From an uncultured Pelagibacteraceae bacterium (GTDB taxonomy: Bacteria; Pseudomonadota; Alphaproteobacteria; Pelagibacterales; Pelagibacteraceae): a DNA stretch of 64,000 nt. The translations under genes and the position numbers were made by a program. Positions 63,428 through 64,000 of the stretch are shown here, piece after piece (within the stretch, counting starts at the first letter, position 1; each line of letters starts with the position of its first letter). The stretch lies in NCBI GenBank assembly GCA_902524995.1, contig CABZFJ010000002.1:20562-84561 (forward strand), given 5' to 3'. A model generated the notes under the pieces. That model worked only from the letters and a program-made list of their open reading frames with translations, had not been told where the DNA came from and ran no database searches.

Positions 63428-64000
63428 TTAAAATACACCCAAATTTTTTTTATTAATTCGTATTAGAATATTTTTCAAATATTTCATTGAGTATAAGTAA
63501 GTTGATAAACTAACAGATTTGCTTTCACCTAAGTAATCTAAAGGATTTAAGAATTTTTTAATTTGTTGGTTTGTAAAATATTTTCTAGTCTCTTTGTTTT
63601 TTAAGATCTCATCTATTATAGATTTTTTATTATTAAATGAATTTTTAATTATTTTATTAATTAATTCGTGAGACCTTTGTCTGCCAATTTTTGAACCCAA
63701 TTTGTACATTATATTTTCAGAGGCTATATACTCTTTTTCTTTTATTAAATTTTCATTCATTTTTTTTTTATTAATTATTAATTTACTCAACAATAAATTA
63801 AAATTTTTTAATAAATTTAAAGATAAAATTAATGTTTCTTTTAAAATTTCTTCGATTACAAAATCGTTTTTTGCGTCTCCTTCAAAAAGGGTTATTGCAC
63901 TATCAGATAAGCTTGATGATTTTCCTCTTAATAATGATGCATCCCGCAAAACACGATATATAGTAAAGGGATTTACTTTATGGGGCATAGTAGAGCTACC
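63428..64000 (-). CDS. purB: Adenylosuccinate lyase PurB, C-terminal part (N-terminus outside window)
   Basis: The frame is open to the window edge and begins with GSSTMPHKVNPFT, the fumarase/aspartase-superfamily signature loop with the catalytic Ser. About 190 residues follow, mostly helical: GDAKNDFVIEEILKETLILSL, ASENIMYKLGSKIGRQRSHELI, and FLNPLDYLGESKSV, all as in PurB. The enzyme acts twice in purine synthesis (SAICAR and adenylosuccinate cleavage). Confidence 0.92.
   Translation of the reverse strand, partial: GSSTMPHKVNPFTIYRVLRDASLLRGKSSSLSDSAITLFEGDAKNDFVIEEILKETLILSLNLLKNFNLLLSKLIINKKKMNENLIKEKEYIASENIMYKLGSKIGRQRSHELINKIIKNSFNNKKSIIDEILKNKETRKYFTNQQIKKFLNPLDYLGESKSVSLSTYLYSMKYLKNILIRINKKNLGVF

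Overview
The window is very AT-rich and tightly packed, with short spacers and many start/stop overlaps. Gene content (lgt-midA-pgeF, prs-rplY-pth-ychF, petABC, ccrM, a petPR-like regulator pair, sigma-70 next to dnaG) points to an alphaproteobacterium with a streamlined, SAR11/Pelagibacter-like genome. That assignment is inference from gene order, compactness and base composition. No phylogeny was run.

Layout. 1-4440 (minus strand) is the front of a division and cell-wall cluster: mraZ, ftsZ, rsmH, ftsL and ftsI (cut by the window edge). ftsZ sits between mraZ and rsmH. Next come RNase P RNA, ampD, an mlaA/mlaC pair and two poorly characterised genes, then a tRNA with anticodon CAT. At that tRNA an island of exactly 13,000 bp (8241 to 21241) is inserted. 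It is bounded by a 41-bp direct repeat of the tRNA 5' half, and no integrase gene is visible. After the island come tRNA-Val(GAC), rpoD, dnaG, yqeY, carAB, trxB, aspartate aminotransferase, uvrB, a folate/repair stretch (pteridine-reductase-like SDR, folB, uvrC, pgsA), ilvE, a MarR/response-regulator/histidine-kinase operon, lgt-midA-pgeF-prs-rplY-pth-ychF, the cytochrome bc1 operon, trmL-hemF-greA, a CCA/poly(A) polymerase-family gene, tRNA-Gln, ispE, a TPR protein, a uracil-DNA glycosylase, rnhB, ccrM, a DMT permease and the C-terminal part of purB.

The island has two halves. The right half (13017-21109) encodes a multi-gene restriction-modification system: a GHKL (MORC/MutL-like) ATPase, a Z1-type helicase-like protein, two cytosine-C5 methyltransferases and a multidomain PD-(D/E)XK endonuclease. 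This fits the family of ATPase-Z1 restriction systems described from comparative genomics. The Z1 protein carries what reads as a LysM-like domain inserted between its Walker B and TATP motifs. The left half is a minus-strand chain of six tightly coupled or overlapping genes: an RHH-like protein, a 52-residue protein, a Cas4/RecB-like nuclease with paired cysteines, two small unknowns and a 695-residue protein with leucine-rich repeats. It looks like a second, uncharacterised module. Between the halves lies a roughly 200-bp segment with two inverted-repeat structures that share a 9-base complementarity, followed by a 57-codon gene with a clear ribosome-binding site.

Other points of interest: the ccrM promoter has both of its GANTC sites inside a hairpin-forming repeat between the -35 and -10; tRNA-Val(GAC) has non-standard D and T loops with partly compensating changes; DnaG has lost most of its zinc ligands; and 10-bp-spaced TGGG repeats precede mraZ on the strand opposite to the gene.
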